A DNA stretch of 50,846 nt from Actinomycetes bacterium (lineage in GTDB: Bacteria > Actinomycetota > JAICYB01), in contig JAICYB010000018.1 in assembly GCA_025934435.1 (NCBI GenBank), positions 1 to 50,846 on the forward strand, written 5' to 3'. Both the position numbers and the translations under genes were made by a program. Positions 28,400-38,196 of this stretch are shown here, one piece after another; position 1 is the stretch's first letter; each line of letters opens with the position of its first letter. Under the pieces are notes generated by a model. It was not told the origin of the DNA. It saw only the letters and a program-made list of their open reading frames with translations, and made no database searches.

Positions 28400-29082
28400 T
28401 TCGTCAACAGCGTGACGGTGCTCCCCGACTGAGCGCTCCGTTCGTCGCGGACGTCGACGCCGAGGTCGGGCGAGAAGTAATGCGTCTGGACGTCGATCGT
28501 CGGCGTCTGCGTCTTCTCCTCGATCTTCCATGTCTTCCAGACCTTGCCGTTGCCGTCAGACGTCGTTTGCTCGCCGTCGACCTTGATCATCGTCACGCCC
28601 GAGCACGCCGAGCTGCCCCACTGCTGGTTCGGCAAGGTCGCCGGCGCGAGCGGGAGCGGGATGACTTTGATCGGCGGTTGGAACGCGCACGTCTCGGCGG
28701 TCTTGGTCTGCAGATGCGTCTGCGTCTGCTTCAGCAGGACGCCGCTCGCCGTCCATTGCCGCACGAGCACGGAGTAGTTCGGGTTCTCGTTGTTCGTGAT
28801 CTTCGACGTGAATGTGTCACCGGAGATCGAGATCGTTTCGTTGATCTGCGCGCCGGTGGGGACGTTCGTCCCCTGCATGCCGGAGAGCAGATACGAGTAC
28901 GTTCCCGCCACCGGACGATTCACGCTCCCTCCCGTTGCGGGTGGGCGGCTGACGGCCGGCCGGACCGACGCCGACGCCGATGCGCTCGGCGCCGAGCCCG
29001 TCGAGGGTTTCGACGGCGACTTGCTCCCGCACGCCGTGGCGACGAGCAACAGCAACACCGCGACCGCGACGCGCTTCATCAC
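28387..29082 (-). CDS. Lipoprotein, tandem paralogue 2
   Basis: This 231-residue protein has a clear lipoprotein signal (VAVAVLLLLVATACGS, Cys at about residue 18), a low-complexity Ser/Ala/Pro linker, and a beta-rich domain ending in THYFSPDLGVDVRDE. That last motif and the general plan are shared with the gene just upstream, so the two are tandem duplicates. No family recognised. The start overlaps the stop of the paralogue (ATGA), so they are co-translated. Confidence 0.78.
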   Translation of the reverse strand: MMKRVAVAVLLLLVATACGSKSPSKPSTGSAPSASASASVRPAVSRPPATGGSVNRPVAGTYSYLLSGMQGTNVPTGAQINETISISGDTFTSKITNNENPNYSVLVRQWTASGVLLKQTQTHLQTKTAETCAFQPPIKVIPLPLAPATLPNQQWGSSACSGVTMIKVDGEQTTSDGNGKVWKTWKIEEKTQTPTIDVQTHYFSPDLGVDVRDERSAQSGSTVTLLTNYPR

Positions 29083-29933
29083 GGATGACTCTTCAGCAGC
29101 GTCGTGATGTGACTCGTCGTCTTACCGAGGGCGCTGCTCTGGGTGTCGTCCGACACGGACTTGACCTCGACGCCGAGGTCGGGCGAGAAGTAGCGCATCT
29201 CGTCCATCGTGACGGTCGCGTTCCCGTACTGCGACTTGATCGTGCTGTTCGTCTTCACGTGGATCACCCACGTCGACCACGTGTGGCCCGTCGCATCGTT
29301 CGTGTTCTCCTTGCGGAGGACCTGGATGTCGAGCGTCCCGCCGCAGGCGTTCCCGCTCCCGGCGAGTCGCTGCTGCGGATAGGTCTCGGCCTTGATCGGG
29401 TAGCGGAGGATCTGCACCGGCGGGTTGTAGGTGCACGAGAAGGTGCCGGCCGGATTCTGGATGCTGATCGAGAGGAGTTTCACGCCGGTCGACGTCCACT
29501 GGTCCTTCGACGTCGTCGTGCCCTGGCTCGTCGACTCCGTGCTCGTGTACGTCGATCCGCTGTGTGTGTCCTTCGCGGAGATCGTCTGGTTGCTGAAGGA
29601 CTGCGGTTTCGATCCGTTCTGCGTGACGCTGCCGTCCGCGCGGTAGTCGTAGGTTCCGTCCTTCGGCGGGTTGGACGTTCCCGGCGCCGCCGGCTTCGGC
29701 GTCGTCGTGCCGCCCGTCGAGGTCTTCGACGATGAGGACGAACCACCGGAGCTCTTGGATGCCGCCGGCGCGGTCGTCGCCTTCGCCGCGGAGGCGCTCG
29801 TCCCCGGCTTGGCCGTCGCGGACGTCCCCGGCGTCGCCGAGGTGACACCGAGGTTCACGTTCGATTCCTTGGCCTTGCCGCACGCCGCCAACAGCACGAC
29901 GATCGCGGCGGCAACGAGCAACGGCTTTCTCAT
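29079..29933 (-). CDS. Lipoprotein, tandem paralogue 1
   Basis: This 284-residue protein has lipobox LLAACG (Cys at about residue 18), then a long Ser/Thr/Ala/Pro linker of about 75 residues, then a domain with GTYDYRADGSVTQNG, FSCTYNPPVQILRYP and MRYFSPDLGVEVKS. Two Cys in the domain may form a disulfide. It is the longer of two adjacent paralogues; the linker accounts for most of the length difference. The wall-spanning linker suggests the domain is displayed outside the cell. Function unknown. Confidence 0.78.
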   Translation of the reverse strand: MRKPLLVAAAIVVLLAACGKAKESNVNLGVTSATPGTSATAKPGTSASAAKATTAPAASKSSGGSSSSSKTSTGGTTTPKPAAPGTSNPPKDGTYDYRADGSVTQNGSKPQSFSNQTISAKDTHSGSTYTSTESTSQGTTTSKDQWTSTGVKLLSISIQNPAGTFSCTYNPPVQILRYPIKAETYPQQRLAGSGNACGGTLDIQVLRKENTNDATGHTWSTWVIHVKTNSTIKSQYGNATVTMDEMRYFSPDLGVEVKSVSDDTQSSALGKTTSHITTLLKSHP

Positions 29934-30004
29934 CAGTTCGAGCCCTCCCGGTTACGCAAGCCGCAACAGTCTCGCGGAAAGGCCGGGGTGTCGCCACCCG
30001 TTCC

Positions 30005-30010
30005 TATGGT
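30005..30010 (+). promoter_or_regulatory. -10 box of radA (leaderless)
   Basis: TATGGT ends 6 nt before the radA GTG start; no ribosome-binding site is present. Confidence 0.6.
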
Positions 30011-30016
30011 TGGCAG

Positions 30017-31354
30017 GTGAAGGTCCGGACCGAAGCCGCCTGTCAGGCCTGTGGCGCGAAGATGCCGCGCTGGGTAGGCCGCTGCCCGGAGTGCGGCGAG
30101 TTCGGCACGGTCGTCGAAGAGCGGACCGGCCCGGTCACGCCGGCGGCGCACGTGGAGACGACGCCCCTTTCCGCGCACGAGCACAGCGCCGCCGATCGCG
30201 TGCCGACGGGGATCGGGGAGGTCGACGATGTGCTCGGCGGGGGCATCGTCCGGGCCGGTGTGGTCCTGCTCGCCGGTGAACCGGGCGTCGGGAAATCCAC
30301 GCTCACATTGCAGATCGCTCTCGCACTCGGGACGGCGAACGAGGTGCTGCTCGTCTGCGGCGAGGAAGCGCCGCAACAGGTGCGTGCGCGGGCGTCACGG
30401 ATCGGACCGATCCCGGAAGGCGTCCGCACGCTTGCCGATCCCGAGCTGCCGGCCGTGCTCGGCGCGATCGAATCGTCCGGCGCCGAGATCGTGATCGTCG
30501 ATTCGATACAGACGATCTTCGATCCGGAGATCCCGTCCGCTCCGGGATCGGTCTCGCAGGTGCGTGAGTGTGGCGCGCGCCTCGTCCGCGCCGCGCGCGA
30601 CCGCGGCGTGACGATCGTGCTCGTCGGACACGTCACCAAGGAAGGTGTCGTCGCGGGTCCCCGCGTGCTCGAGCATCTCGTCGACGTCGTGTTGAACTTC
30701 GAAGGCGATCGGTCGTCGGGTGTGCGCATCCTTCGCGCGCTGAAGAACCGGTTCGGGACGACGCAGGAGGTCGGGTTCTTCGAGATGCGCTCCGACGGCC
30801 TCGTGGCCATCCGCGACGCGAGCGCGTATCTCCTCGCCGATAGGTGCGTCGGGCTGGCCGGTTCGATGCTCGCCGCCTGCATGGAAGGGCAGCGTCCTTT
30901 CGTCTGCGAGGTCCAGGCGCTCGTCGACGAGAACAAGAACCCCGGGATACCGCGGCGAACCGCCGTCGGCGTCGACCAGATCCGGCTTCCGTTGCTCGTC
31001 GCGGTGTTGAACCGTCACTTGCAACTACCGCTCGGGATGTTCGACGTGTTCGTTTCTGCGGTCGGTGGGGTACGTATAACCGAGCCGGCGTCCGATCTTC
31101 CGGCGACGCTCGCGATGTTGTCGTCGCTTTCCGGTGTTGCTTTACCGGACGATGCCGTCGCGTTCGGAGAGATCGGACTCGCCGGTGAAGTTCGACAAGT
31201 CGTGGGCGCGGAGCGCCGTTTGGCCGAAGCGAGGAACGTCGGATGCAAGCAAGCTTTCGTACCGCACAACGTCGCGGCGACGATGAAAGGCATCGAGATC
31301 CATCGATTACGGCACGTTCGCGATGCGTTGGCCCTAATCCAAAACTCCTGCTAA
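30017..31354 (+). CDS. radA: DNA repair protein RadA
   Basis: This 445-residue protein has an N-terminal C4 zinc finger (CQACGAK and CPEC), a RecA-like core with Walker A GEPGVGKST, the RadA motif KNRFGTTQEVGFFEM, and a C-terminal Lon-like domain (GEIGLAGEVRQVVGAERRL). RadA drives branch migration in recombination. disA, which normally follows radA in actinobacteria and firmicutes, is not here; carD is next after 12 bp. Confidence 0.96.
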   Translation: MKVRTEAACQACGAKMPRWVGRCPECGEFGTVVEERTGPVTPAAHVETTPLSAHEHSAADRVPTGIGEVDDVLGGGIVRAGVVLLAGEPGVGKSTLTLQIALALGTANEVLLVCGEEAPQQVRARASRIGPIPEGVRTLADPELPAVLGAIESSGAEIVIVDSIQTIFDPEIPSAPGSVSQVRECGARLVRAARDRGVTIVLVGHVTKEGVVAGPRVLEHLVDVVLNFEGDRSSGVRILRALKNRFGTTQEVGFFEMRSDGLVAIRDASAYLLADRCVGLAGSMLAACMEGQRPFVCEVQALVDENKNPGIPRRTAVGVDQIRLPLLVAVLNRHLQLPLGMFDVFVSAVGGVRITEPASDLPATLAMLSSLSGVALPDDAVAFGEIGLAGEVRQVVGAERRLAEARNVGCKQAFVPHNVAATMKGIEIHRLRHVRDALALIQNSC

Positions 31355-31357
31355 ACT
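31352..31357 (+). promoter_or_regulatory. -10 box of carD (near-leaderless)
   Basis: TAAACT overlaps the radA stop codon. TTGGCC (31328-31333) is 18 bp upstream and can act as a -35 box. The start codon is 9 nt after the hexamer, so the leader would be only a few nucleotides. Confidence 0.55.
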
Positions 31358-31366
31358 GGGTCTCAC

Positions 31367-31861
31367 ATGGCTCGCCGTAAGCGTTACAAGGTGGGCGACC
31401 AAGTTGTTTACCCACAGCACGGGGTCGCCACCATCCAGAAGATCGAGGACAAAGAAGTCCTTGGTGAGAAGCAGGCCTACCTCGTCCTCGAACTCGACGA
31501 AGGTGACCTGACGCTCATGGTTCCCGCGGCGTCCGTCGAAGAGGTCGGCATCCGCAATCTCATCGGCAAGGACGAAGTCGAAGAGGTTCTCGGCATCCTC
31601 GGTAAGGCGAAGGTCACCGATGGAGCCGACAACTGGTCGCGTCGCTTCAAGGCGAACTCGGAGAAGCTCCGTTCGGGTGACATCCAGATGGTCGCGGAAG
31701 TCGTACGGAACCTCAGCATCCGCGACAAGCAGAAGGGCCTCTCCACCGGTGAGCGCCGCATGCTCAACCGGGCGCGCCGCATCCTCGCGGGCGAGATCGC
31801 CGTGGCGCTCAAGCTCGATCCCGAGGGCGCCGAAGAAGTACTAGAGAACGCTCTCGGCTAG
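31367..31861 (+). CDS. carD: CarD-family transcriptional regulator
   Basis: This 164-residue protein has the RNA-polymerase-interacting Tudor-like domain at the N-terminus (YKVGDQVVYPQHGVATIQKI) and a helical DNA-binding C-terminal domain (NWSRRFKANSEKLRSGD, LSTGERRMLNRARRIL). The Trp of NWSRR is the residue that wedges into the upstream edge of the -10 bubble in CarD. It stabilises open complexes at rRNA and other promoters and is essential in mycobacteria. It has its own promoter inside the end of radA. Confidence 0.95.
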   Translation: MARRKRYKVGDQVVYPQHGVATIQKIEDKEVLGEKQAYLVLELDEGDLTLMVPAASVEEVGIRNLIGKDEVEEVLGILGKAKVTDGADNWSRRFKANSEKLRSGDIQMVAEVVRNLSIRDKQKGLSTGERRMLNRARRILAGEIAVALKLDPEGAEEVLENALG

Positions 31862-31891
31862 AGGGCGCCACTCCGAAACGGCAGGCCCAAC

Positions 31892-32959
31892 ATGCTCGTC
31901 GAAGCGCTTCGTTTCATCGTTGTCATCGGCTTCGTTCTGGGGTCGAATCGCCTCGGGACGTCCCTCGCACATCCGCTCGGCCTGAGCGGATCGAACGGCG
32001 CGCTGGTTCTCACGGCCCTCGGCGCCGCTATCGGTTACCTGATCGGCGGGGTCATCGGACGCGGCGTCGACCGCTTACTCGCGGGGGCCGAGGAGCACGT
32101 TTCGCATCGGCACGCTTCGGAGCTCGTCGCGTCGACGCTCGGGATCCTCGTCGGAGCCTTGGCGTCGGCGATCGTTGCGTGGCCCGTCCTGATCTTCGTG
32201 CATCCGACCTACATCGGCGCCGCTGTTGCCTCTTTCGTGACGGTGATCCTCGTTTCCTTCACGTCGCGGCTGGCCGTGCGCAAGCGCCTCGAGCTCTTCG
32301 GTGTGTTCGGCGTCATGCCGAGCGCGACGGGCGGAGGAGCCGCGGGTTGCCTTCTCGATTCGTCCGCCGCGATCGACGGACGTGTGCTCGCGCTCTACCG
32401 CGCGGGACTGCTGCCGCAACCGCTCTGCGTACCGGCATTCATCATCTGGGAGATGCAAGGCATCGCCGACTCCGGCGACCCGCTCCGACGACGGCGCGGA
32501 CAGCGCGGTCTCGACATGCTCGCTTCGCTTCGCGAAGCGGGAACCGAGGTTCGCGTGCTCGACGAGGATCCCGCCGGGACGAGCGATCCGGACGCGAAGC
32601 TCGTCGTCATCGCCCGGCGCCGGGGGCTTCCGATCGTCACGTCCGACTCGAACCTCGCGAAAGCGGCCGAGTTGCAGGGCGTGGGCGTGCTGAACCTGCA
32701 CCGCCTCACCGAATTGCTTCGTCCGCCTGTGTTGCCCGGCGAACATGCGCGCGTACGCATCGGTCGCCAAGGTCGTGAGCGCGGCCAAGGCGTCGGCTAC
32801 CTCGACGACGGGACGATGATCGTCGTCGAAGGCGCGAGCGGGATGCTCGGCGAAGAGGTCGAAGTGGAAGTCACCAGCGTGCTGCAGAACGACCGTGGAC
32901 GCACGCTCTTCGCGAAGATCCCGGGGCAAGGTCCGACAAGCCTGCAGGTCGCTGATTGA
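31892..32959 (+). CDS. PIN/TRAM-domain membrane protein (YacL-like)
   Basis: This 355-residue protein has four N-terminal TM helices (e.g. FIVVIGFVLGSNRLG, LGILVGALASAIVAWPVLIF), then a PIN nuclease domain (LLDSSAAIDGRVLALYRAG, later DAKLVVIARR and IVTSDSNLAKAAEL) and a C-terminal TRAM domain (GYLDDGTMIVVEGA). The PIN acidic residues are present. The Bacillus counterpart YacL lies at the same place before ispD. RNA cleavage is likely, the target unknown. ispD overlaps its stop codon. Confidence 0.93.
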   Translation: MLVEALRFIVVIGFVLGSNRLGTSLAHPLGLSGSNGALVLTALGAAIGYLIGGVIGRGVDRLLAGAEEHVSHRHASELVASTLGILVGALASAIVAWPVLIFVHPTYIGAAVASFVTVILVSFTSRLAVRKRLELFGVFGVMPSATGGGAAGCLLDSSAAIDGRVLALYRAGLLPQPLCVPAFIIWEMQGIADSGDPLRRRRGQRGLDMLASLREAGTEVRVLDEDPAGTSDPDAKLVVIARRRGLPIVTSDSNLAKAAELQGVGVLNLHRLTELLRPPVLPGEHARVRIGRQGRERGQGVGYLDDGTMIVVEGASGMLGEEVEVEVTSVLQNDRGRTLFAKIPGQGPTSLQVAD

Positions 32960-33612
32960 GAGCCGTTGTCCTTCTCCTCGCCGCCGGCGAGGGAGTGCGT
33001 CTCGGCCGTCGCGAACCGAAAGCGTTCCTCGAGGTCGGTGGCGTTGCGATGCTGAAGCGAGCGGCCGACAACGCTCGCGCCGCCGGATCGGTCGACGGAC
33101 TCGTCGTTGCCGTGCCGGACGGATCAACGGATCGCGCACGCGAACTCCTGGACGATCGCGACATCGTCGTCACCGGCGGCGCAACGCGTCAGGGCTCGGC
33201 GTGGAGTGCGCTCTGTGCCGCGCCGCCGAGCGATGCGGTGCTCGTGCACGACGCCGCGAGGGCGCTCTGTCCGCCGGCGATGTTCGATCTCTGCGCACTC
33301 GCGCTCGACGAACACGAAGCGGTGTGTACCGTCGTTCCCGTGTGGGACACGCTGAAGGAAGTGTCGGAAGGTTTCATAACGCGCACGGTCGACCGCTCGC
33401 AGCTCGTGGCGGCGCAGACACCGCAAGGGTTCCGCACGGACCTCTACCGGCGCGCCCACGAAGCCGCGCGAAGCGATGACGTCGTCGCCACCGATGACGT
33501 CGCGCTCGTGGAGCGCTTGGGCGTGAAAGTGGCGACGGTCCTCGGTCCGTCGACGAACATCAAGATCACGACGGGGACGGACCTCGATGTCGCGGAGAAG
33601 CTGCTGAGGTGA
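32956..33612 (+). CDS. ispD: 2-C-methyl-D-erythritol 4-phosphate cytidylyltransferase
   Basis: This 218-residue enzyme opens VLLLAAGEGVRLGRREPKAF, the CTP-binding loop. VLVHDAARALCPP, TVDRSQLVAAQTPQGFR and ATDDVALVERLG are the further IspD motifs. It makes CDP-methylerythritol in the MEP isoprenoid route. The TTG start overlaps the previous stop codon, and the stop overlaps the GTG of ispF. Confidence 0.95.
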   Translation: MRAVVLLLAAGEGVRLGRREPKAFLEVGGVAMLKRAADNARAAGSVDGLVVAVPDGSTDRARELLDDRDIVVTGGATRQGSAWSALCAAPPSDAVLVHDAARALCPPAMFDLCALALDEHEAVCTVVPVWDTLKEVSEGFITRTVDRSQLVAAQTPQGFRTDLYRRAHEAARSDDVVATDDVALVERLGVKVATVLGPSTNIKITTGTDLDVAEKLLR

Positions 33613-34070
33613 GGGCCGGCATCGGGTTCGACGCGCATGCGTTCGCTGAGGGTCGTCCGCTCGTGCTCGGCGGGGTCACGCTCCCGTCTGAGCGCGGTCT
33701 CGCCGGACATTCCGATGCCGACGTTGTGTGCCACGCGATCGCGGACGCGCTTCTCGGCGCGGCGAACCTCGGCGATGTCGGAGCGCACTTCCCGAACACG
33801 GACGCCTGGAAGGACGCTTCGAGCCTCGACATCCTGACGAAGGTCGGAGCGATGCTCCGCGGTGACGTCGTGTCGATCGACGCGAGCGTTCTCCTCGAAG
33901 CTCCGAAGCTCGCCCCGCACGTAGACGCGATGCGCAAGAACATCGCAGCTGCGCTCGGCATCGACACCGGCATCGTCAGCGTGAAAGCGACGACGACGGA
34001 CGGCCTCGGCACCGTCGGACGCGGCGAAGGTGCGGCATGCATGGCCGTCGTGCTGATCGACCTTCGATAA
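33609..34070 (+). CDS. ispF: 2-C-methyl-D-erythritol 2,4-cyclodiphosphate synthase
   Basis: This 153-residue trimeric enzyme has the zinc ligands in GIGFDAHAF (Asp8, His10) and GHSDADVVCHAIADALLGA. DVGAHFPNTD and VSVKATTTDGLGTVGRGEG complete the site. It forms the cyclic diphosphate of the MEP pathway from the IspE product; IspD is next door, IspE is elsewhere. Start overlaps the ispD stop. Confidence 0.96.
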   Translation: MRAGIGFDAHAFAEGRPLVLGGVTLPSERGLAGHSDADVVCHAIADALLGAANLGDVGAHFPNTDAWKDASSLDILTKVGAMLRGDVVSIDASVLLEAPKLAPHVDAMRKNIAAALGIDTGIVSVKATTTDGLGTVGRGEGAACMAVVLIDLR

Positions 34071-34080
34071 CGCCGGACGA

Positions 34081-34086
34081 TAAGGT
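34081..34086 (+). promoter_or_regulatory. -10 box of cysS (leaderless)
   Basis: TAAGGT ends 6 nt before the GTG start of cysS; there is no ribosome-binding site. Confidence 0.55.
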
Positions 34087-34092
34087 CGGGCG

Positions 34093-35435
<1,343 letters not shown>

Positions 35436-35439
<4 letters not shown>

Positions 35440-36173
35440 CGGAGCAGATCGAAGGCAGGCATCCGGTCCTCGAAGCGCTCCGCGCGGGACGCGACATCCG
35501 GGAGATCTACATCGCGCGCGAGACGAAGCCGGCGAAGATCGTCGACGACATCGTCCGTCACGCGAAGCGTCGCGGCGTCGCCGTGCGGCAGGTTCCGCGC
35601 AAGGCGATCGACGAGCGCGCTCGGACTCGTGCGCCGCAAGGGATCATCGCCGTGGCGGCGTCCTTCGCGTATTCGTCCATCGACGACATCCTCGACGCCG
35701 CGGCGGACGACGTTCCGCTCGTTCTCGCACTGGATGGTGTGACCGACCCGCAGAACGTCGGCGCCCTCGCGCGGTCGGCACACGCGGCCGGGGCGCACGG
35801 GATGATCCTCCGCCAGCGCCGTTCCGCGCACGTCACTCCCGTCGTCGAGAAGGCAGCGGGCGGCGCCCTCTCGCACCTCCCCGTTGCCCAGGTCGCGAAC
35901 CTCGACCGCACACTCGCCGATCTCAAGGAGCGCGGCATCTGGATCGTCGCACTCGATGCAGCCGGGGACGCACCGGTGTGGGATGTCGACATCGTCGAGG
36001 CGCCCGTGTGTCTCGTTGTCGGGAGCGAGGGAGCGGGCGTGTCGCACCTGATCAGGAAGCGGTCCGACTTCGTCGTGCGCATCCCGATGTCGGGCAAGGT
36101 TGCGAGCCTGAATGCATCGGCGGCAGGAGCCGTCGCGCTCTTCGAGATCGTTCGGAGACGGATTGCACGCTGA
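35436..36173 (+). CDS. rlmB: 23S rRNA (guanosine-2'-O-)-methyltransferase RlmB
   Basis: This 245-residue SpoU-family enzyme has an N-terminal L30e-like substrate domain (EGRHPVLEALRAGRDIREIY) and a knotted catalytic domain with VTDPQNVGALARSAHAAGAH, VVGSEGAGVSHL and IPMSGKVASLNASAAGAV. It 2'-O-methylates a guanosine of 23S rRNA (G2251 in E. coli numbering) or a related tRNA/rRNA site. GTG start overlaps the cysS stop. Confidence 0.95.
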
Positions 36174-36510
36174 TCCCGAGCGCGTCGAAGCGTCGAAGGA
36201 TGTCGGCGTGCGCATCACGTGGGACGACGGGCATGTCTCCCACTTCGATCTCGCGACCGTCCGCGGCGCGTGCGGCTGCGCGACGTGCCACGAGCTGCGG
36301 GCCGAAGGCAAACCCGTCTACATGGCGCGTTCCGGTGAGCTCGATGTGCTCAGCGCCGAACTTGTCGGTGCGTACGGCGTGAACTTCCACTGGAACGACG
36401 GGCACAGCACCGGGATCTACCGATGGGAGGATCTCCGCGCCGGCTGTCCGTGCGACGAATGCCGCACGGAACGTCGCATCGAGGGGCGAGCGAATCCGCT
36501 CGACCGATAG
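36163..36510 (+). CDS. DUF971 protein (gamma-butyrobetaine hydroxylase N-terminal-like)
   Basis: This is a 115-residue protein. VRITWDDGHVSHFDLATVRG followed by CGCATC, YGVNFHWNDGHSTGIYRWE and CPCDECR are the DUF971 signatures. The domain occurs fused to gamma-butyrobetaine dioxygenase in eukaryotes and alone in bacteria near Fe-S or Mrp genes. Its Cys cluster may bind metal. TTG start lies inside the rlmB end; an ATG at 36112 in frame would give a 132-residue form with a basic extension without family support. Confidence 0.85.
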   Translation: MHADPERVEASKDVGVRITWDDGHVSHFDLATVRGACGCATCHELRAEGKPVYMARSGELDVLSAELVGAYGVNFHWNDGHSTGIYRWEDLRAGCPCDECRTERRIEGRANPLDR

Positions 36511-36513
36511 GGT
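36508..36513 (+). promoter_or_regulatory. -10 box of the enoyl-CoA hydratase gene (leaderless)
   Basis: TAGGGT spans the stop codon of the DUF971 gene and ends 7 nt before the ATG of the next gene. Confidence 0.45.
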
Positions 36514-36520
36514 AGGTCGC

Positions 36521-37336
36521 ATGAGCGATCACCTTCTGTTCGAGATGGATGGCGCGGTGGCGTGGATCACGCTCAACCGTCCGGAGTCGATGAACGCGAT
36601 GTCGAACGACATGATGTCGGGCCTCGCGGAAGCGCTGGACCGGTGTGCCGACGACGACAGCGTCCGGTGCGTCGTCCTCACGGGCGCGGGTGAGCGCGCG
36701 TTCTGTGCCGGCGGCGACGTGAAAGGTATGGCGTCCAGGAACAGCGGCGGCGCCGGCGGAGGTAGCGCTCCGACGCTCGACGACCGCATCGAGAGCCTGC
36801 ACCAGAACATGCGCGCCACCTCGCTTCGCATCCACACCCTGCCGAAACCGACGATCGCCGCCATCAACGGATTCGCGATGGGGGCCGGACTCTCACTCGC
36901 GCTGTCGTGCGACATGCGGGTGATGGCCGACAGCGCGCAACTCGGCACGGCGTTCGCCGGTGTGGCGCTGGCCGGCGACTACGGGGGCACCTGGTTCATG
37001 ACCCGCCTGATCGGCGCGGCCAAGACGCGTGAGCTCTACTTCCTGAACGAAAGGGTCAAGGCGGACGAAGCCCTCAGGCTCGGCCTCGTGAGTCGCGTTG
37101 TTCCGGCGGCGGAGCTTCGTCCGGCGACGCAGGAGCTTGCGGCGCGTGTCGCCTCGGGACCGACGAAGACGCTCGCGATGATGAAGGAGAACCTCGTCCT
37201 CGCCGAGCATTCGGACATCGAGTCGCTTTTCGCGCAAGAAGCGAAGTACCAGATCCTGTCCGGGCTGACCGAGGACCACCGCGAGGCCGCGCAAGCGTTC
37301 GTCGACAAGCGCAAGCCGAACTTCGTGGGTCGATGA
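36521..37336 (+). CDS. Enoyl-CoA hydratase/isomerase family protein
   Basis: This 271-residue crotonase has LNRPESMNAMSNDM, the oxyanion segment AFCAGGDVKGMA, and INGFAMGAGLSLALSCDMR. The catalytic Glu normally seen after the second segment is not obvious: GVALAGDYGGTWFM has Asp-Tyr where many hydratases have Glu, which is more like isomerases or other crotonase activities. It acts on acyl-CoA in fatty-acid or related metabolism. The next gene starts inside its stop codon. Confidence 0.9.
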   Translation: MSDHLLFEMDGAVAWITLNRPESMNAMSNDMMSGLAEALDRCADDDSVRCVVLTGAGERAFCAGGDVKGMASRNSGGAGGGSAPTLDDRIESLHQNMRATSLRIHTLPKPTIAAINGFAMGAGLSLALSCDMRVMADSAQLGTAFAGVALAGDYGGTWFMTRLIGAAKTRELYFLNERVKADEALRLGLVSRVVPAAELRPATQELAARVASGPTKTLAMMKENLVLAEHSDIESLFAQEAKYQILSGLTEDHREAAQAFVDKRKPNFVGR

Positions 37337-38196
37337 CGGAAGAGCAACCGGAGCGCTGGAGCCTCGACCGGCTCCTCGCGCTGTTCGATCTCGAGGAAGT
37401 CATCCCCGACGTCTTCAAAGCGCCGAACCCGACGCGCGGGCCGTGGACGCGCGTGTTCGGCGGCCAGGTCGCCGCGCAATCGGTGCGTGCGGCTTTGAAC
37501 ACCGTTCCGGAGGATCGTCCGATCCATTCACTGCACGCGTACTTCCTGCGTCCCGGGAAACCGGGGGAGCCGATCTTCATGCACGTGGAGCGTCCGCGCG
37601 ACGGCAAGTCGTTCACGTCGCGTCGTGTGAAAGCCGTGCAGGGCCGCGAAGTGATCTTCGACATGATCTCGTCGTTCCATCGCGTCGAAGACGGTCCGGA
37701 ATACAACGTGCCGATCGCGCTCGACGTCCCGTCACCGGACGAAGCTCCGGAGCCCGAAGGGATGTTCGGACGCATGCGATCGATGATGCCGTTCGACATG
37801 CGAGAGCTCGGTCCGACCGAACCCGTGAACGGCGTCTACCGCTCCACGCGTCGCGCGTGGTTCCGGACGGCCGGGAAGCTGCCGGACGACCCGAAGCTGC
37901 ACTCGTGCATCTTGTCGTTCGCGTCGGACATGGGCGTCGTCTCGGCCGCGCGCGTTCCCGTCGCGGGCGAGAACGAATGGGAACGGTTCATGGGTGCGAG
38001 CCTCGACCATGCCGTCTGGTTCCATCGGCCGATCCGCGCCGACGAATGGACGCTCTTCGATCTCCGGACGATCTCGAGCTCAGGTGCCCGCGGTCTCGCC
38101 GCCGGGACGATGCACTCACGCGACGGAACGCTCGGCGTCTCCGTCGCGCAAGAAGCGTTGATCAGGCCGATGGCTCCGCCGCCGCCGACGTCCTGA
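37333..38196 (+). CDS. tesB: Acyl-CoA thioesterase II (TesB)
   Basis: This 287-residue double hotdog protein has the family segments RVFGGQVAAQSVRAAL, PIHSLHAYFLRPGKPG and FTSRRVKAVQ in the N-terminal half, and MGASLDHAVWFHRP with LFDLRTISSSGARGL in the C-terminal half, which carries the catalytic Asp. It hydrolyses acyl-CoA to free acid and CoA. ATG overlaps the stop of the crotonase gene. The 3' end overlaps the opposite-strand pseudo-cyclase gene by 35 bp. Confidence 0.93.
   Translation: MTEEQPERWSLDRLLALFDLEEVIPDVFKAPNPTRGPWTRVFGGQVAAQSVRAALNTVPEDRPIHSLHAYFLRPGKPGEPIFMHVERPRDGKSFTSRRVKAVQGREVIFDMISSFHRVEDGPEYNVPIALDVPSPDEAPEPEGMFGRMRSMMPFDMRELGPTEPVNGVYRSTRRAWFRTAGKLPDDPKLHSCILSFASDMGVVSAARVPVAGENEWERFMGASLDHAVWFHRPIRADEWTLFDLRTISSSGARGLAAGTMHSRDGTLGVSVAQEALIRPMAPPPPTS

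Noticed and set aside
27079..29088. 669-codon frame across pncB and the lipoprotein
   Set aside because: It is a shifted frame of pncB joined to an antisense frame; extremely Arg-rich.
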